From the NCBI GenBank assembly GCA_021790055.1, contig JAJYIL010000023.1, positions 1 through 13,727 on the forward strand: DNA of 13,727 nucleotides. Reading direction: 5' to 3'. The translations under genes and the position numbers were made by a program. Shown here one piece after another: positions 13,461 to 13,727 of the stretch. The DNA comes from Bacteroidota bacterium (GTDB lineage: Bacteria; Bacteroidota; Ignavibacteria; Ignavibacteriales; Ignavibacteriaceae). Numbering within the stretch: the first letter of the stretch is position 1; the number at the start of each line of letters is the position of its first letter. Below the pieces are notes generated by a model. It had not been told where the DNA came from and ran no database searches. It worked only from the letters and a program-made list of their open reading frames with translations.

Positions 13461-13727
13461 TACAAGCTCCCATAAAAATGAGTTGATTAAAAATTAATTA
13501 AAACATATAGTGAATTTTATATATTGGTAATAAAATTATAAAATTCCTGCAAATTATCTAAATGAAAAATGAAGAGCGGATTTTATTTATTTCTTATTGC
13601 CGGTACTTTTAATTGTTGTAATTTTGAAATATCAATATGGAAAACTACTAAGCCATCTTATATAAACAAATGCAAAAGGAAAATCGAACCTGTTCAAACA
13701 ATAATTTGCCGGAGCTTAAAAAGTAAA
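13461..13727. other. Upstream region of the M13 peptidase gene, reaching the window edge
   Basis: A very AT-rich leader, including TATAAT- and TATATAAA-like strings around 13515-13545 that could hold the minus-strand peptidase promoter, though no paired -35 is convincing. On the plus strand a frame opens at ATG 13569 and continues for 53 codons to the window end. It begins MKSGFYLFLIAGTFNCC, which resembles a short lipoprotein signal, but then turns Lys- and Ile-rich. It has only a weak ribosome site, so it may be chance or the start of a divergent lipoprotein gene. Confidence 0.25.

Noticed and set aside
1..13727. CRISPR arrays, tRNA or rRNA genes, insertion sequences
   Set aside because: No regularly spaced direct repeats of CRISPR type, no cloverleaf-like GGTTCRANNCC context outside coding sequence, and no transposase-like protein on either strand.

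Overview
The window looks like chromosomal DNA from a free-living, Gram-negative, AT-rich bacterium, most likely of the Ignavibacteria/Chlorobiota side of the Bacteroidota-Chlorobiota group. This rests on the protein families present (DUF2279 and DUF4097 envelope proteins, M13 peptidase, CytoC_RC-type cytochrome, a porin-cytochrome ending in Phe). It also rests on several clear Shine-Dalgarno sites (GGAGG, AGGAG) in an otherwise Bacteroidota-like gene set, since Bacteroidia proper mostly lack them. The assignment is inference; no rRNA or marker gene is present. There are no insertion sequences, CRISPR arrays, tRNAs or phage genes.

Left part (1-3841), all on the minus strand: a small outer-membrane barrel protein, a DUF2279 protein and a two-domain GNAT acetyltransferase are closely packed and probably co-transcribed. 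Then come a proline dehydrogenase that appears to start at a non-standard codon, and the first 34 codons of a DapA/HOGA-family aldolase cut by the window edge. A hairpin lies between these last two. Middle (4135-5688), plus strand: a DUF4097 lipoprotein-like protein built of 18-residue GGD repeats, and a short cytosolic TPM-domain protein.

Right part (5808-13460), all on the minus strand: an M13 metallopeptidase; then a redox block. In transcription order the block is a monoheme cytochrome fused to an outer-membrane barrel (Cyc2-like), two closely related monoheme cytochromes c, a diheme CytoC_RC-type cytochrome with a LolA-like C-terminal domain, rubrerythrin and thioredoxin. The first four could form an electron route between the outer membrane and the periplasm, with the last two handling peroxide and thiol redox in the cytoplasm. 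A good intrinsic terminator splits the block after the second cytochrome.

Intergenic DNA holds two families of imperfect palindromic repeats, each with two copies here, plus several single hairpins. The most interesting points are the Cyc2-like porin-cytochrome with its duplicated cytochrome partners, the ATC (or ACG) start of proline dehydrogenase, and the palindromic repeat families. I saw no wholly new type of defence or mobile system.
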